From positions 622,205 through 686,204 of the forward strand of contig BPKH01000001.1 in NCBI GenBank assembly GCA_026005035.1: a stretch of 64,000 bases of DNA. Direction: 5' to 3'. Made by a program: the position numbers and the translations under genes. This DNA comes from Porticoccaceae bacterium (GTDB taxonomy: Bacteria > Pseudomonadota > Gammaproteobacteria > Pseudomonadales > Porticoccaceae). Each line of letters begins with the position of its first letter. Within the stretch, counting starts at the first letter, position 1. Positions 8,994-20,140 of the stretch are shown one piece after another. The notes beneath the pieces are model-generated. The model was given only the letters and a program-made list of their open reading frames with translations, had not been told where the DNA came from and did no database searches.

Positions 8994-10787
8994 ATGACCT
9001 TCCAAGGCTGGTTTACCCTGGCGGTGGTCGCCCTCACCCTGGCGGCGCTCGCCCGCCTGCACGGCCCACCCCACCGCGTCCTGCTCGCCGCCCTGGTGGC
9101 CCTGGTGGCGGGCGGCGTCCTCGCCCCCACCGAGGCGCTGGCCGGTTTTGCCAACGAGGGACTGGCCACGGTGGCGGCCCTGTTCGTGGTGGCGGCGGGG
9201 CTCACCCACAGCGGCGCGGTGGACCTCCTCGTCCACCACCTGCTCGGCGAGCCGCGCACGGTGCAGAGCGCCATCGCCCGCCTCGCCCTGCCGGTGGCGG
9301 CGGTGTCGGCCTTCGTCAACAACACCCCGGTGGTCGCCGCCCTCATCCCCGCCGTGCTCGGCTGGGCGCGGCGGCTGCAGGTGGCACCCTCCAAGCTGCT
9401 CATCCCCCTGAGCTACGCGGCCATTCTGGGCGGCACCCTGACCCTGGTGGGCACCAGCACCAACCTGGTGGTGAATGGCTACTACCAGAAGTTCAACCAG
9501 GGAGAGGGCCTGTCGCTCTTTGCCATCACCCCCGTCGGGTTGCCGGTGGCGTTGGTGGGTATCGCCTTCATGGTCTGGTGGTTCCCGGGCCTCCTGCCGG
9601 AGCGGCGCGACCGCGCCCCCTTCGCCGACCTGCGCAGCTTTACCCTGGAAGTGGCGGTGGACCCCGCAGGTCCCCTGGTGGGCAAGCGCATCGCCGAGGC
9701 GGGCCTGCGCCACCTGGGGCGCCTCTTTTTGGTGGAGCTGGCGCGGGGGGACACGGTGCTCGCCGCGGTCTCCCCCGAGGAGCGCCTGCAGGGGGGCGAT
9801 CGCCTGGTGTTCGCCGGGGACACCCGCGCCGTCGCCGATCTGCTGAGGATCAAGGGGCTGGTGCCGGTGCCCGAGCCGGGCGCGAACCCGGCGCCCCGGC
9901 GCCTCGAGCGGCGCCTGGTGGAGGCGGTGGTCTCGCCCCGCTGCAGCGCCCTCGGCCTGACCCTGCGCGAGGCGCGCTTCCGCGACCGCTTCGGCGCCGC
10001 GGTGTTGGCGGTGGCGCGCGGCGGCGAGCGGGTGGCCGGCAACCTGGGGACCATCCGGTTGCGCGCCGGCGACACCCTCCTCCTCGAGACGCCCCCCGAT
10101 TTCGCGGCGCGCGAGCGCCAGGGCGAGGACTTCCTGCTGATCCAGGAACTGGACGAGATCCCGCCGCGCCACGAGCGGGCCTGGCTCGCCCTGGCGATCC
10201 TCGCCGGCGTGGTGGCCGCCGCCGCCACGGGGCTCTGCTCGATGCTCGAGGCGGCCCTGGTGGGGGCGCTGGCGACGGTGGTCACCGGTTGCTGCCCGGC
10301 CGACCGCCTGGAGCGCAGCCTCGACCTGCCGGTGTTGTTGGCCATCGGCGCCTCCCTGGCGCTCGGCACGGCCCTCCACCAGAGTGGGGCCGCGCGCTGG
10401 CTCGCCGACGGCGTCCTGGCCCTGGCCGGCGATCACCCCTGGCTGGTGCTGTGCCTGGTCTACGCCGCAGTTTCGCTGCTCACCGAGCTCATCACCAACA
10501 ACGCCGCCGCTCTCCTGGTGCTGCCGGTGGCGCTGGACCTGGCGCCGCGCACGGGGCTCGCCGAGGAGACGCTGGTGATCGCGGTGATGATGGCCGCCTC
10601 GGCCAGTTTCGCCACCCCCCTCGGCTACCAGTGCAACCTGATGGTGTACGGGCCCGGCGGCTATCGCTTTGCCGACTTTCTGCGGGTGGGGATCCCGATG
10701 AACCTGCTGGCGGGGGCCGCGACCCTGGCCGCCCTGGCGCTGCGCGAGGGGCTCGGCGCGTTGACCGGCGGGGGGGCGTTGCTATAA
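8994..10787 (+). CDS. SLC13/DASS-family anion permease with two central RCK-C (TrkA-C) domains
   Basis: 597 residues. Two blocks of hydrophobic segments (about 1-200 and 390-597) flank two tandem TrkA-C domains (about 208-290 and 305-385, e.g. LVGKRIAEAGLRHLGRLFL and the GDRLVFAG and GDTLLLETP turns). Each half contains a family helical-hairpin motif: SAFVNNTPVVAALIP in the N half and TELITNNAAALLVLP in the C half. Such proteins are usually Na+-coupled sulfate, dicarboxylate or other anion transporters. The substrate cannot be inferred. The gene is divergent from the efflux operon, and its last bases contain the promoter of the downstream tRNA gene. Confidence 0.88.
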   Translation: MTFQGWFTLAVVALTLAALARLHGPPHRVLLAALVALVAGGVLAPTEALAGFANEGLATVAALFVVAAGLTHSGAVDLLVHHLLGEPRTVQSAIARLALPVAAVSAFVNNTPVVAALIPAVLGWARRLQVAPSKLLIPLSYAAILGGTLTLVGTSTNLVVNGYYQKFNQGEGLSLFAITPVGLPVALVGIAFMVWWFPGLLPERRDRAPFADLRSFTLEVAVDPAGPLVGKRIAEAGLRHLGRLFLVELARGDTVLAAVSPEERLQGGDRLVFAGDTRAVADLLRIKGLVPVPEPGANPAPRRLERRLVEAVVSPRCSALGLTLREARFRDRFGAAVLAVARGGERVAGNLGTIRLRAGDTLLLETPPDFAARERQGEDFLLIQELDEIPPRHERAWLALAILAGVVAAAATGLCSMLEAALVGALATVVTGCCPADRLERSLDLPVLLAIGASLALGTALHQSGAARWLADGVLALAGDHPWLVLCLVYAAVSLLTELITNNAAALLVLPVALDLAPRTGLAEETLVIAVMMAASASFATPLGYQCNLMVYGPGGYRFADFLRVGIPMNLLAGAATLAALALREGLGALTGGGALL

Positions 10788-10788
10788 T
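10761..10788 (+). promoter_or_regulatory. Sigma-70 promoter of tRNA-Leu inside the transporter gene end
   Basis: TTGACC at 10761 and a perfect TATAAT at 10783 are separated by 16 bases. They end 14 bases before the mature tRNA 5' end. The -10 box overlaps the stop codon region of the SLC13 gene, so the tRNA is transcribed from within the coding sequence. Confidence 0.75.
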
Positions 10789-10802
10789 CGCCCGTCGCCA
10801 CT

Positions 10803-10888
10803 GCCGGAGTGGTGGAATTGGTAGACACGTCGGACTCAAAATCCGATGCCCTCGCGGCGTGCCGGTTCGACTCCGGCCTCCGGCACCA
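10803..10888 (+). tRNA. tRNA-Leu, anticodon CAA
   Basis: An 86-nt class II tRNA. The acceptor stem GCCGGAG (10803-10809) pairs with CTCCGGC (10878-10884), followed by discriminator A and an encoded CCA end. The anticodon stem TCGGA/TCCGA encloses the loop CTCAAAA, giving anticodon CAA (reads UUG). The long variable arm (TGCCCTCGCGGCGT region) and the GGTTCGACTCC T-arm are typical for leucine. It has its own promoter and lies convergent to the esterase gene. Confidence 0.97.
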
Positions 10889-10897
10889 GCCTCCCCC

Positions 10898-11980
10898 TCA
10901 ACCCCCAAGATGCCTGCGGAAAAAGCGGGCGATGAGCGCGTAGGCCTGCTGGGCCTCGGGAAGCTCCGGGGAGTAGAGATAGCAGTGCCCCATCCCCTCG
11001 CCCACCACCAGGGTCGACTCCCGACCGGCGGCGAGCAGGGCGTTGTTGGTCACCACCGCGGGACTTAAGTCCATGGCCCGGGTGCCGGTGATGATCAGGG
11101 CCGGCGGAAATTGGGCGAGGAGCTCTGGATGGAGGGCGGGTTCGGCGATGGGATCGCCGGGCGCCACGCCCGCGAAGTACCCCCGGGTGATGTCGAAGGG
11201 GGGCTTTCCGTCCGGCCCCGGCGCGGGAAAGCTGCCGTCCACGTAAGCGGCGATGTACCCCGAATCCCCCGCGCCGAAGCGCACGCCCCCGGCGCCGAAG
11301 ATGCCGATGGCCGCCGGCTGGGGGATCTGGTGGCGGGCGAACCAGGCCGCCGCCTGGGCGGTGAGGTTGCCGCCCGCCGAGCAGCCGAAGATCCCGATCC
11401 GCGTCGGCGGGTAGCGGTCGAGGAGCGCCCGGTAGACCTTGGCCACGTCCTCCACCGCCGCGGGGTGGCGCGCCTCGGGCGCCATCCGGTAATTGACCGC
11501 GATCACCCGAAACCGACCGGTCACGGCGACGGGCGCCGACTCCAGGAGGGAGCAGGATTCCCAACAGGTGGTGAAGGCGCCGCCGTGGAGGTTGACGAGC
11601 ACCCGCTCGGCATCCTCGCCCCCGGCGGCGGGCACGATCTCCCGCACCGGCACGCCGGCGAGGGTCGTCTCCGCCACCCGCACCGGATAGCGCTCGAGCA
11701 TCTGCTCCACCTTGGGTTGGAGCTGCGCCGCCAGGGCAGCGCGCGCCCGCGCCGCATCCGGGTCCTGGACCTGGGTGGGCAGCGTGCCCAGGCTCGCCCT
11801 CGCCTTCATGAACGCCCGCGCCTCCGGGCTCGCCAGGGCGGAAGGGGGAAGCCGGAAAGAGGGCACCACCACGGTGCCGTCGGGCAGAAACTGGGGTCGG
11901 GGCGGCGTCTCGGCGGCGGCCGGCGCCGCCAGGACCGCGGCCAGGGCCAGTGCGAAGGCGAAGCGGTGCGGTGCGCTCAT
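10898..11980 (-). CDS. Secreted alpha/beta-hydrolase of the hormone-sensitive lipase family
   Basis: 360 residues from the ATG at 11980, giving the signal peptide MSAPHRFAFALALAAVLAAP. The oxyanion motif HGG is at residues 132-134. The nucleophile motif GCSAGG is at 199-204 (Ser201), and Asp304 (in TGTRAMD) and His332 (in GMGHCY) complete a credible catalytic triad. It should hydrolyse short-chain esters or lactones in the periplasm or outside the cell. The start overlaps the stop of the upstream membrane-protein gene (ATGA). A role in the ester-producing catabolism further along the window is possible but only speculative. Confidence 0.88.
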   Translation of the reverse strand: MSAPHRFAFALALAAVLAAPAAAETPPRPQFLPDGTVVVPSFRLPPSALASPEARAFMKARASLGTLPTQVQDPDAARARAALAAQLQPKVEQMLERYPVRVAETTLAGVPVREIVPAAGGEDAERVLVNLHGGAFTTCWESCSLLESAPVAVTGRFRVIAVNYRMAPEARHPAAVEDVAKVYRALLDRYPPTRIGIFGCSAGGNLTAQAAAWFARHQIPQPAAIGIFGAGGVRFGAGDSGYIAAYVDGSFPAPGPDGKPPFDITRGYFAGVAPGDPIAEPALHPELLAQFPPALIITGTRAMDLSPAVVTNNALLAAGRESTLVVGEGMGHCYLYSPELPEAQQAYALIARFFRRHLGG

Positions 11981-12711
11981 GGCGGATCTCCACTTGCGGT
12001 GGGGAAAGGAGGGGGCGCCTGCGGAAACAGCTCGTCGTGGGCGCGGTACAGGGAGGCGGCGGCGAGGGGCCACCAGAGCAAAAGGCCAAGCCCCAGGGGC
12101 AAAAGCGCCACCAGGAACAGGGCGAACAGCGCCAACCCCTGCAGGCCGAGGGGGAGCCAGTTCTTCGCCACCGCCCGCAGGCTGTCCCTGAGCGCCTGCC
12201 ATGCCGTCCGCCCCCGGAGGGCCACCCGCGCCGGGGCGAACCAGAAGGCGGCGAGGGCGAGCAGGCAAAAGAGCACCACCGCCGCGAGCACCAGGGCCGC
12301 GGCAGAGGGCCCGAGGGCGCCACCCCAAAGGAGGGCGGCCGCGGCCGCCCCCGCACCGGCCAGCACGAGGAGTGCAGCCGCGCCCTGGAGGGCGCCCAGG
12401 AGCAGCAGTTGGCCGGGGCGGGCGAGGGCGGCGAACAGGTGGTCGACGGCGAAGTGCTCGCCGCGCGCTTGCGCCGCGGCGCCCAGGAGGAAGCCCGCCA
12501 CCAGGGCCGGCCCGGTGAGGAGCTGGGCGAGGGGCCCCAGCAGGGGCACGAAACCGAGCGCGGCCATCAAGGCCACCCACAGAAGGGTGGTCAGGATCCA
12601 CGGCAGCGGGTCCCGCGCCAAGTGGTCGCGCCAAGCGGCGGCGACCCACTGGATGCCCCGCCGCCCCGCCACCCGCCGAATCGCCGGTCCAGCCGCTGCC
12701 CCTTCGCCCAT
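11977..12711 (-). CDS. BPSS1780-type integral membrane protein of unknown function
   Basis: About 244 residues starting at the ATG at 12711; an alternative ATG at 12735 adds eight residues. Five or six hydrophobic segments are visible, including WILTTLLWVALMAALGFVP and ALVLAAVVLFCLLALAAFWF. The phrase PARVALRGRTAWQALRDSL lies between segments, as in the conserved BPSS1780/DUF2189-like family. That family has no established function. It is translationally coupled to the downstream secreted hydrolase. Confidence 0.75.
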   Translation of the reverse strand: MGEGAAAGPAIRRVAGRRGIQWVAAAWRDHLARDPLPWILTTLLWVALMAALGFVPLLGPLAQLLTGPALVAGFLLGAAAQARGEHFAVDHLFAALARPGQLLLLGALQGAAALLVLAGAGAAAAALLWGGALGPSAAALVLAAVVLFCLLALAAFWFAPARVALRGRTAWQALRDSLRAVAKNWLPLGLQGLALFALFLVALLPLGLGLLLWWPLAAASLYRAHDELFPQAPPPFPTASGDPP

Positions 12712-12834
12712 GGCCACCCCCGGATCGACCCCCATTATGGCCCAGGGACACCTCCTCAGGACAAGGCTTCGGGCGCCGTCCCGGCGCGCTAGACTGGGAG
12801 CTTAGCCGACGAGGACGAGAATGGGGACGAGACC

Positions 12835-13215
12835 ATGCTCTCCCACGTGACCCTGGGCACCAACGACCTCTCCCGCGCCGCCCGCTTCTACGAGGAGGTG
12901 CTTGCGCCCCTGGGCGGACGGGTCGCCTTCACCACCGAACGGGCGGTCTTTTTCGCCTTCGGCGAAGGGCCGCCGCGCCTCGCCGTCATCCTGCCCTATG
13001 ACGCCCAGCCGGCCACCGCGGGCAACGGCACCATGGTGGCCCTCGCCGCACCGACACCGGAAGTGGTGGACGAGGTCCACGCCCTGGCCCTCGCCCAGGG
13101 CGGCCGCGACGAGGGCGCGCCGGGCGTGCGCGGCGGGGCGGGGCGGTCGGCCTACGCCGCCTACTTCCGCGATCTGGACGGCAACAAGCTGGGGATCTTC
13201 TGTGCCGCCGGCTAG
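12835..13215 (+). CDS. VOC (glyoxalase/dioxygenase) superfamily protein
   Basis: 126 residues. The N-terminus LSHVTLGTNDLSRAARFYEE and the C-terminal YFRDLDGNKLGIFC are the standard opening and closing strands of a single VOC module. His4 and the acidic residue of the second half are candidate metal ligands. It may be a lyase, epoxide or fosfomycin-type resistance protein, or a small dioxygenase; the family is too broad to choose. It is convergent with the downstream 2OG oxygenase, and the two reading frames overlap by four bases. Confidence 0.85.
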   Translation: MLSHVTLGTNDLSRAARFYEEVLAPLGGRVAFTTERAVFFAFGEGPPRLAVILPYDAQPATAGNGTMVALAAPTPEVVDEVHALALAQGGRDEGAPGVRGGAGRSAYAAYFRDLDGNKLGIFCAAG

Positions 13216-13949
13216 GTGTCGGCACACAACAGATCGGTGCGCAAAATGTACTTCACGCCCCGCTCCACGGGCAGGGAGGCGTGGAGGCGGTGGAGGGGGT
13301 GGTCGCCGTGGGGGAAAAGGAGCACGCCGCCGGCCGGCGTGCGCACGTCCACCGCGCCGCCGTCCACCAGAAAGCGGGTGGCCCCGCCCGCAAAGTCGTC
13401 GTTGAGGTAGAAGAGCACCGTCATCCGGCTGGTGCGGCCGCCGAAGGCGTCCGCCACCGGGCGTCCGTCGCGGAGCCGGCTGCCGGTCCAGGCGCCGTCG
13501 CGGTGGAAGGCGAAATAATCCCCCCGGCGATAGCGGTAGAAGCGCAGCCGGCCGTTGAGGGCCAGGGGCGGGGGCGCGATGCCGGCCACCGCGGCGGCAA
13601 GGGGGCGCGCGAGCCGGTGCCAGAGGATCTCCAGGGTGGCGTCGTCGGCGAGCCACACCAGGTTGTCGTTGTGCCGCACCGATCGCGGCAGGGAGACGGC
13701 GGCGTCGGGCGCGTAGCCCAGGGCCTCGGTGAGCGCCACCAGCCGCCGACACTCGCTAGGCGCGAGCACCCCGAGGAGCTGGCGCACACCGGGCACGGCG
13801 GCCACCTCCCGCACCGCCACCGGTCCCGGCGGCACCGCCGCGAGCCCCGCCGGGTTGGGCGCCTTGGACGCCCACACCGGCAGGAGGGCGCCGTCGGCCC
13901 CCGCCTCGCGGGCCACGATCTGGAAGGCGTGTCGCTCGCCGTCGCTCAC
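13212..13949 (-). CDS. 2-oxoglutarate/Fe(II) dioxygenase, prolyl-4-hydroxylase-like
   Basis: 245 residues from the GTG at 13949, five bases after GGGGAG; another GTG two codons earlier is possible. The N-terminal third is not conserved to my eye. The double-stranded beta helix carries the iron motif HRD in YFAFHRDGAW and a distal His in FPHGDHPLHRLH, followed by the 2OG-binding Lys/Arg in VERGVKYILRTDLL. The sequence FLVDGGAVDVRTPAGGVLLF is typical of the P4Hc fold. It probably hydroxylates a protein or small molecule. It is not in an obvious operon. Confidence 0.85.
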   Translation of the reverse strand: MSDGERHAFQIVAREAGADGALLPVWASKAPNPAGLAAVPPGPVAVREVAAVPGVRQLLGVLAPSECRRLVALTEALGYAPDAAVSLPRSVRHNDNLVWLADDATLEILWHRLARPLAAAVAGIAPPPLALNGRLRFYRYRRGDYFAFHRDGAWTGSRLRDGRPVADAFGGRTSRMTVLFYLNDDFAGGATRFLVDGGAVDVRTPAGGVLLFPHGDHPLHRLHASLPVERGVKYILRTDLLCADT

Positions 13950-14029
13950 CTGCACTCCCCTCTCCTCGCCACTGCGCGCGGATCGCCGCCTCAGCGCCTA
14001 CAATGGTACTCTCACCCGGAGCTCGTGCC

Positions 14030-15055
14030 GTGAACGACCACTCCACGTGGCTCTCCCTCACCCGCGAAGAGGTGTTCGCACCCGAGCTGGCGGTGGTCGA
14101 CTGCCACCACCACTTCTGGCGCGGGCTCGGGGAGGTGTTCCGCCACGCCCCCGACTACCTGGCCGAACAGCTCGTCGAAGATCTCGCCAGCGGCCACCGG
14201 GTGCTCGCCACCGTGGTGGTGGAATGCGGCCAGGCGTGGCGGGCGAGCGGTCCCGAATCCCTCCGCTCGCTGGGCGAGACCGCCTTCATGCTGGCGGAGG
14301 CCGCCTCCGCGCGGTTGCTCTCCAGGGGCGGCTGCGCCGTGGGCGCGGGGCTCGTGACCTTCGTCGACCTGCGCCTGGGCGAGGCGGTGGAAGAGGTGCT
14401 GCTGGCCCACCGGGAACTCGCCGGAGCGCGCCTGCAGGGGATCCGCCAGCGGGCCGACCGCCCCCTGGACGACCACGGCCGGCCCACCGGGGCGGCGCTG
14501 TTCGATGACCCCTCCTTCCGCGCCGGGCTGCGCCGGCTGGCCCGCCACGATCTCCTCTTCGAGGTCTGGCTGCTCCATCCCCAACTGCCCGAGCTCTACC
14601 GGCTGGCGCGGGATTTCCCGGAGCAGACCTTCGTCCTCGACCACCTGGGCGCACCCCTGGGGATCGGGGCGTACGCGGGCCGCACGGCGGAAGTGCGCGC
14701 CGCCTGGCGGGAGGAGATGAAGCGCCTCGCCGAGCTGCACAACGTGGTGGTCAAACTGGGCGGCTTCGGCATGCCCCTGTGGGGGTTCGCCTGGGAGCGC
14801 CGGCCGCGGCCGCCCGATTCGGACGAACTGGTCGCCGCCGTAGGCGACTGGATCCGGGAGGCGGTGGAACGGTTCACCCCCCGCCGCTGCCTGTTCGAGA
14901 GCAACTTTCCCGTGGACAAGCTGGCGTTTTCCTACCGGACCTTCTGGAACGCCTGCAAGAAGATCGCCCTCGAGTTCGGCCCCCGGGCGGCAGAGGATCT
15001 GCTCGCCGGTAACGCCCGGCGCCTCTACGGCCTGGACGGCACCTTCGCCCCCTAG
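14030..15055 (+). CDS. Amidohydrolase-2 family metal-dependent hydrolase
   Basis: About 341 residues from the GTG at 14030, preceded by GGAG at nine bases; an ATG at 14003 lacks a ribosome-binding site. The N-terminal VVDCHHHFW motif supplies the HxH metal ligands, and later motifs (FVLDHLGAPLG; LFESNFPVDK) match 2-pyrone-4,6-dicarboxylate lactonase and related TIM-barrel amidohydrolases. These act on lactones or decarboxylate carboxylic intermediates. It stands alone, convergent with hemN (four-base overlap at the stops), so the pathway is not evident. Confidence 0.85.
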   Translation: MNDHSTWLSLTREEVFAPELAVVDCHHHFWRGLGEVFRHAPDYLAEQLVEDLASGHRVLATVVVECGQAWRASGPESLRSLGETAFMLAEAASARLLSRGGCAVGAGLVTFVDLRLGEAVEEVLLAHRELAGARLQGIRQRADRPLDDHGRPTGAALFDDPSFRAGLRRLARHDLLFEVWLLHPQLPELYRLARDFPEQTFVLDHLGAPLGIGAYAGRTAEVRAAWREEMKRLAELHNVVVKLGGFGMPLWGFAWERRPRPPDSDELVAAVGDWIREAVERFTPRRCLFESNFPVDKLAFSYRTFWNACKKIALEFGPRAAEDLLAGNARRLYGLDGTFAP

Positions 15056-16488
15056 AGGATGCGCGAATAGCGCTCCCGCCCGCCGTCGCCGGCCAGGTGG
15101 GCGTCGAACACCATGGCCAGGCGCCGAACCAACAGGCGCCCGAGGGGGGTTGCCCGCAGCACCTCGCCCTCGAAGGTGGCGAGACCCTCGGCGGCGAGTG
15201 CCTCAAGGGCCCTGCGCTCGGCGGCAAAGTGGCGCCAGAAATCGACGCCGAAGCGCTCGCCCAGGGCGCGGCCATCGAGGCGGAAATGGCACATCAGCTC
15301 CTCGATGACCCGGCCGCGCAGCAGGTCCTCCGCCGAGCGCACGTAGCCGCGCTCGAGGGGCAGACGGCCTTCGTCCACCGCCGCATTGTAGCGGGCGATG
15401 TCGCGGTGGTTTTGGAAATAGACGCCGGCGAGCTCGCCGATGGCCGACACCCCGATCCCCAAAAGCTCGTCGGCGCGGCGCACCGTGTAGCCCTGGAAGT
15501 TGCGCGCCAGCCGCCCCTCCTCTTGGGCGCGCGCCAGTTCGTCCCCGGGCAGCGCGAAGTGGTCCATGCCGATGTAGCGGTAGCCGGCGGCGGCGAGCCG
15601 CTCCCAGGCGTCGCGAAAGAGGGCGAGCTTCTCGGCGGGGGACGGCAACTCGGCGGCGCGAATCTGCCGCTGCACCTTGAAGCGGTGCGGCAGGTGGGCG
15701 TAGTTGAACAGCGAGAGCCGATCCGGCCCCAGGGCGATCACCTCCTCCAGCGTGCGCGCGAAGCGGGCGCGATTCTGGCGGGGCAGGCCGTAGATCAGGT
15801 CCAGGGAGACGGAGTGGAAGCCCGCCCGGCGGGCGGCGGCCAGCAAGGCCGCCACCTGTTCGGGATCATTGTGGCGGTTGACCGCCGCCTGGACCTCGGG
15901 GTCGAAATCCTGCACCCCCATGCTCAGGCGATTGAAGCCCAGCTCGCGGAGGAAAAACACCTGCTCGGGCACCAGGTCGCCGGGATGGACCTCAATGCCG
16001 AACTCTCCGGCGTCGTCCGACACCAGGGAAAAGTGGCCGCGGATGGCGGTCATCAGGCGCGCGAGCTCGGCGGCGGCGAGGAAGGTGGGCGTGCCCCCAC
16101 CCCAGTGGAGCTGGGTCAGGGTCCGGCCCTCGCCCAGCGCGGCCACCACCAGGGCGAGTTCCCGCTCGAGGCGCGACACGTAGGGCGCCCCCACTCCCCG
16201 GTTGGCGGTGACGATCCGGTTGCAGGCGCAGTAGTAGCAAACCCGACTGCAGAAGGGGATGTGGACGTAGAGGGAGAGCGGCCCGCCGCGCGCGGCGCTC
16301 GCCGCCGCTGCGCGCGCCCACTCCGCGGCCCCGACCTCGGGGCGGAAATGGGTCGCCGGCGGATAGGAGGTGTAGCGCGGGCCCGTCAAGTCGTGGCGCG
16401 CGATCCGCGCCTCGTCCCAGGTCGGGCGCTCTGCCTCGCGGCGATCGGCCAACTCGAGCTCGCCCCTTCCCCGCATCCTGCGGCCCAT
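15052..16488 (-). CDS. hemN: Oxygen-independent coproporphyrinogen III dehydrogenase
   Basis: About 478 residues. This radical-SAM enzyme decarboxylates coproporphyrinogen III to protoporphyrinogen IX without oxygen. The 4Fe-4S motif CSRVCYYC is in the expected N-terminal position ([17 protein letters not shown]) after the [10 protein letters not shown] lead-in found in true HemN rather than HemW. The substrate-binding stretch WGGGTPTFL and the HemN C-terminal domain ([15 protein letters not shown]) are present. The ATG at 16488 is preferred for length, but no strong ribosome-binding site is visible and the ATG at 16476 is possible. An inverted repeat containing TTGAC-N4-GTCAA lies just upstream. 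Confidence 0.93.
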   Translation of the reverse strand: MGRRMRGRGELELADRREAERPTWDEARIARHDLTGPRYTSYPPATHFRPEVGAAEWARAAAASAARGGPLSLYVHIPFCSRVCYYCACNRIVTANRGVGAPYVSRLERELALVVAALGEGRTLTQLHWGGGTPTFLAAAELARLMTAIRGHFSLVSDDAGEFGIEVHPGDLVPEQVFFLRELGFNRLSMGVQDFDPEVQAAVNRHNDPEQVAALLAAARRAGFHSVSLDLIYGLPRQNRARFARTLEEVIALGPDRLSLFNYAHLPHRFKVQRQIRAAELPSPAEKLALFRDAWERLAAAGYRYIGMDHFALPGDELARAQEEGRLARNFQGYTVRRADELLGIGVSAIGELAGVYFQNHRDIARYNAAVDEGRLPLERGYVRSAEDLLRGRVIEELMCHFRLDGRALGERFGVDFWRHFAAERRALEALAAEGLATFEGEVLRATPLGRLLVRRLAMVFDAHLAGDGGRERYSRIL

Positions 16489-16507
16489 TGTGGCGGGGCG
16501 GGGCGCG

Positions 16508-16533
16508 CCCGTCTTGACGGGAGTCAAGACGGG
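16508..16533. promoter_or_regulatory. 11-bp inverted repeat between hppA and hemN, containing TTGAC-N4-GTCAA
   Basis: CCCGTCTTGAC (16508-16518) and GTCAAGACGGG (16523-16533) flank a GGGA loop. Both flanking genes run on the minus strand, so it may be a hairpin after hppA without a T-tract. The core at 16514-16527 also fits the relaxed FNR/FixK-family half-site pattern, and hemN is a classic FNR/ANR target. I cannot decide between the two roles. Confidence 0.55.
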
Positions 16534-16539
16534 CGGGGA

Positions 16540-18565
<2,026 letters not shown>

Positions 18566-18773
18566 GCCGGTCTCCTTGCCTGTGGTTATTTCGGGGAGCA
18601 CCCGGTGGCGGGGCCGGCCGAGACGGCCCTCGGCGAGCGAGTAGACCACATCCCCTTGACAGCGGCAATAGCGCCTCGCCCGTCTGCTACAATGCGCCGC
18701 CGCCGAAGGCCCGCAGCGCCCCCGCCCGCGCTCGCCGGAGCCGCCGAGTGTTAGCCGACCAGAGGAGAACCCC

Positions 18774-19316
18774 ATGAGCCTCAGCGCCGTCCCCGCGGGA
18801 GACCGCATCCCCGACGAGATCAACGTGATCATCGAGATTCCCGCCCACTCCGACCCGGTCAAGTACGAGGTGGACAAAAAGACCGGCGCGGTGTTCGTCG
18901 ACCGCTTCATGTCGGCGGCGATGTTTTACCCCTGCAACTACGGCTACATCCCCAACACCCTGTCGGAAGACGGCGACCCCCTCGACGTGCTGGTGATCGC
19001 CCCCCACCGGATCATCAGCGGCACGGTCATCCGCTGTCGCCCCATCGGGCTTTTGAAGATGTCCGACGAGGCGGGCATCGACTTCAAGCTGCTCGCGTTG
19101 CCCACCAAAAAGCAGACCGCCATCTACGACAGCGTCGAGGAGTACACCGACCTGCCGCCCGTCTACATCCGCCAGATCGAGCACTTCTTCGAGCACTACA
19201 AGGATCTGGAACCGGGCAAGTGGGTGAAGGTGGAAGGCTGGGAAGGGGCGGCGGAGGCCAAACGGCAGATCCTCGCCGCGGTGGAAAACTTCCGCCGCCG
19301 GCAGGGCGGCGGCTGA
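18774..19316 (+). CDS. ppa: Soluble inorganic pyrophosphatase (family I)
   Basis: 180 residues, normal for bacterial family I hexameric enzymes. It hydrolyses PPi to phosphate in the cytoplasm. The signature DGDPLDVLV supplies the metal-binding aspartates, and [15 protein letters not shown] and YNYGYIPNT-like CNYGYIPNT substrate-site motifs are present. An AGGAGAACCCC ribosome-binding site precedes the ATG. A TACAAT -10 box lies around 18690 in the shared hppA/ppa intergenic region. A strong hairpin terminator follows the gene. Confidence 0.96.
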   Translation: MSLSAVPAGDRIPDEINVIIEIPAHSDPVKYEVDKKTGAVFVDRFMSAAMFYPCNYGYIPNTLSEDGDPLDVLVIAPHRIISGTVIRCRPIGLLKMSDEAGIDFKLLALPTKKQTAIYDSVEEYTDLPPVYIRQIEHFFEHYKDLEPGKWVKVEGWEGAAEAKRQILAAVENFRRRQGGG

Positions 19317-19334
19317 AGGCCCGTCCCCGGCAAA

Positions 19335-19370
19335 GCAAAGGCCCCGCCGCGGCGGGGCCTTTGCGTTTTG
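19335..19370. terminator. Bidirectional hairpin terminator between ppa and the peroxiredoxin gene
   Basis: A perfect 14-bp stem, GCAAAGGCCCCGCC (19335-19348) and GGCGGGGCCTTTGC (19351-19364), is followed by GTTTT on the plus strand. The two genes are convergent here, so it can serve both. Confidence 0.85.
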
Positions 19371-19387
19371 GAGCGCGCTCTCCGCTC

Positions 19388-19990
19388 TCAGAGCTTGTCG
19401 GCGTTTTCCGCCAGATAGGCGGCCACCCCTTCGGGCGAGGCCTTCATCCCCTTCTGTCCGGGTTTCCAGTTGGCGGGGCACACCTCGCCGTGCTCCTGGA
19501 AGAAGGCCAGGGCGTCCACCATCCGCAGCATTTCGTCGACGTTGCGCCCGAGGGGCAGGTCGTTGACCACCTGGTGACGCACCACGCCCTCTTCGTCGAT
19601 CAGGAAGGAACCGCGATAGGCCACGCCGGCCGGCGACTCCACGTCGTAGGCGCGGCAGATCTCGTGCTTGACGTCGGCCACCAGGGGATACTTCACCGGC
19701 CCGATGCCGCCTTTCTCCACCGGGGTGTTGCGCCAGGCGTAGTGGGTCCACTGGCTGTCGATGGACACGCCGATCACTTCCACGCCGCGCTTTTTGAACT
19801 CCTCGTAGCGGTGGTCGAAGGCGATGAGCTCGGAGGGGCAGACGAAGGTGAAGTCGAGCGGGTAGAAGAACAGCACCGCCTTCTTGCCCTTGATCACCTG
19901 GGAGAGGGTGAAGTTCTCGGTGATCTCGCCGTTGCCGAGCACGGCGGCGGCGGTGAAGTCGGGAGCGGGTTTGCCAACGAGTACGGCCAT
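19388..19990 (-). CDS. Typical 2-Cys peroxiredoxin (AhpC/Prx1 type)
   Basis: 200 residues from the ATG at 19990, behind AAAGGAAAGGAGAG; a longer reading upstream is untranslated leader. The peroxidatic cysteine lies in FTFVCPSELIAF and the resolving cysteine in GEVCPANWKPG, followed by the C-terminal helix. It reduces hydrogen peroxide and organic hydroperoxides, with thioredoxin or AhpF/AhpD-type donors. It precedes the monothiol glutaredoxin gene's 3' end by about 150 bases on the same strand but appears to have its own leader. Confidence 0.93.
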   Translation of the reverse strand: MAVLVGKPAPDFTAAAVLGNGEITENFTLSQVIKGKKAVLFFYPLDFTFVCPSELIAFDHRYEEFKKRGVEVIGVSIDSQWTHYAWRNTPVEKGGIGPVKYPLVADVKHEICRAYDVESPAGVAYRGSFLIDEEGVVRHQVVNDLPLGRNVDEMLRMVDALAFFQEHGEVCPANWKPGQKGMKASPEGVAAYLAENADKL

Positions 19991-20140
19991 CGGAACTCTC
20001 CTTTCCTTTGGGTTGCAGGGTTGGGGTTGGAAAAGACCAGGGGCGGGCGCGGTCCCGCACCCGCCCCCTGTTAATGGGGCCAGGCCGCGGAAGGCCAAGG
20101 GCCGGTCCCATTGAATTTGCCTATGGACCCCATAGGGGAT

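Noticed and set aside
18656-18695. TTGACA plus TACAAT as a ppa promoter
   Set aside because: The spacer between these boxes is about 26 bases, too long. The TACAAT may be a -10 element, but I could not identify its -35.
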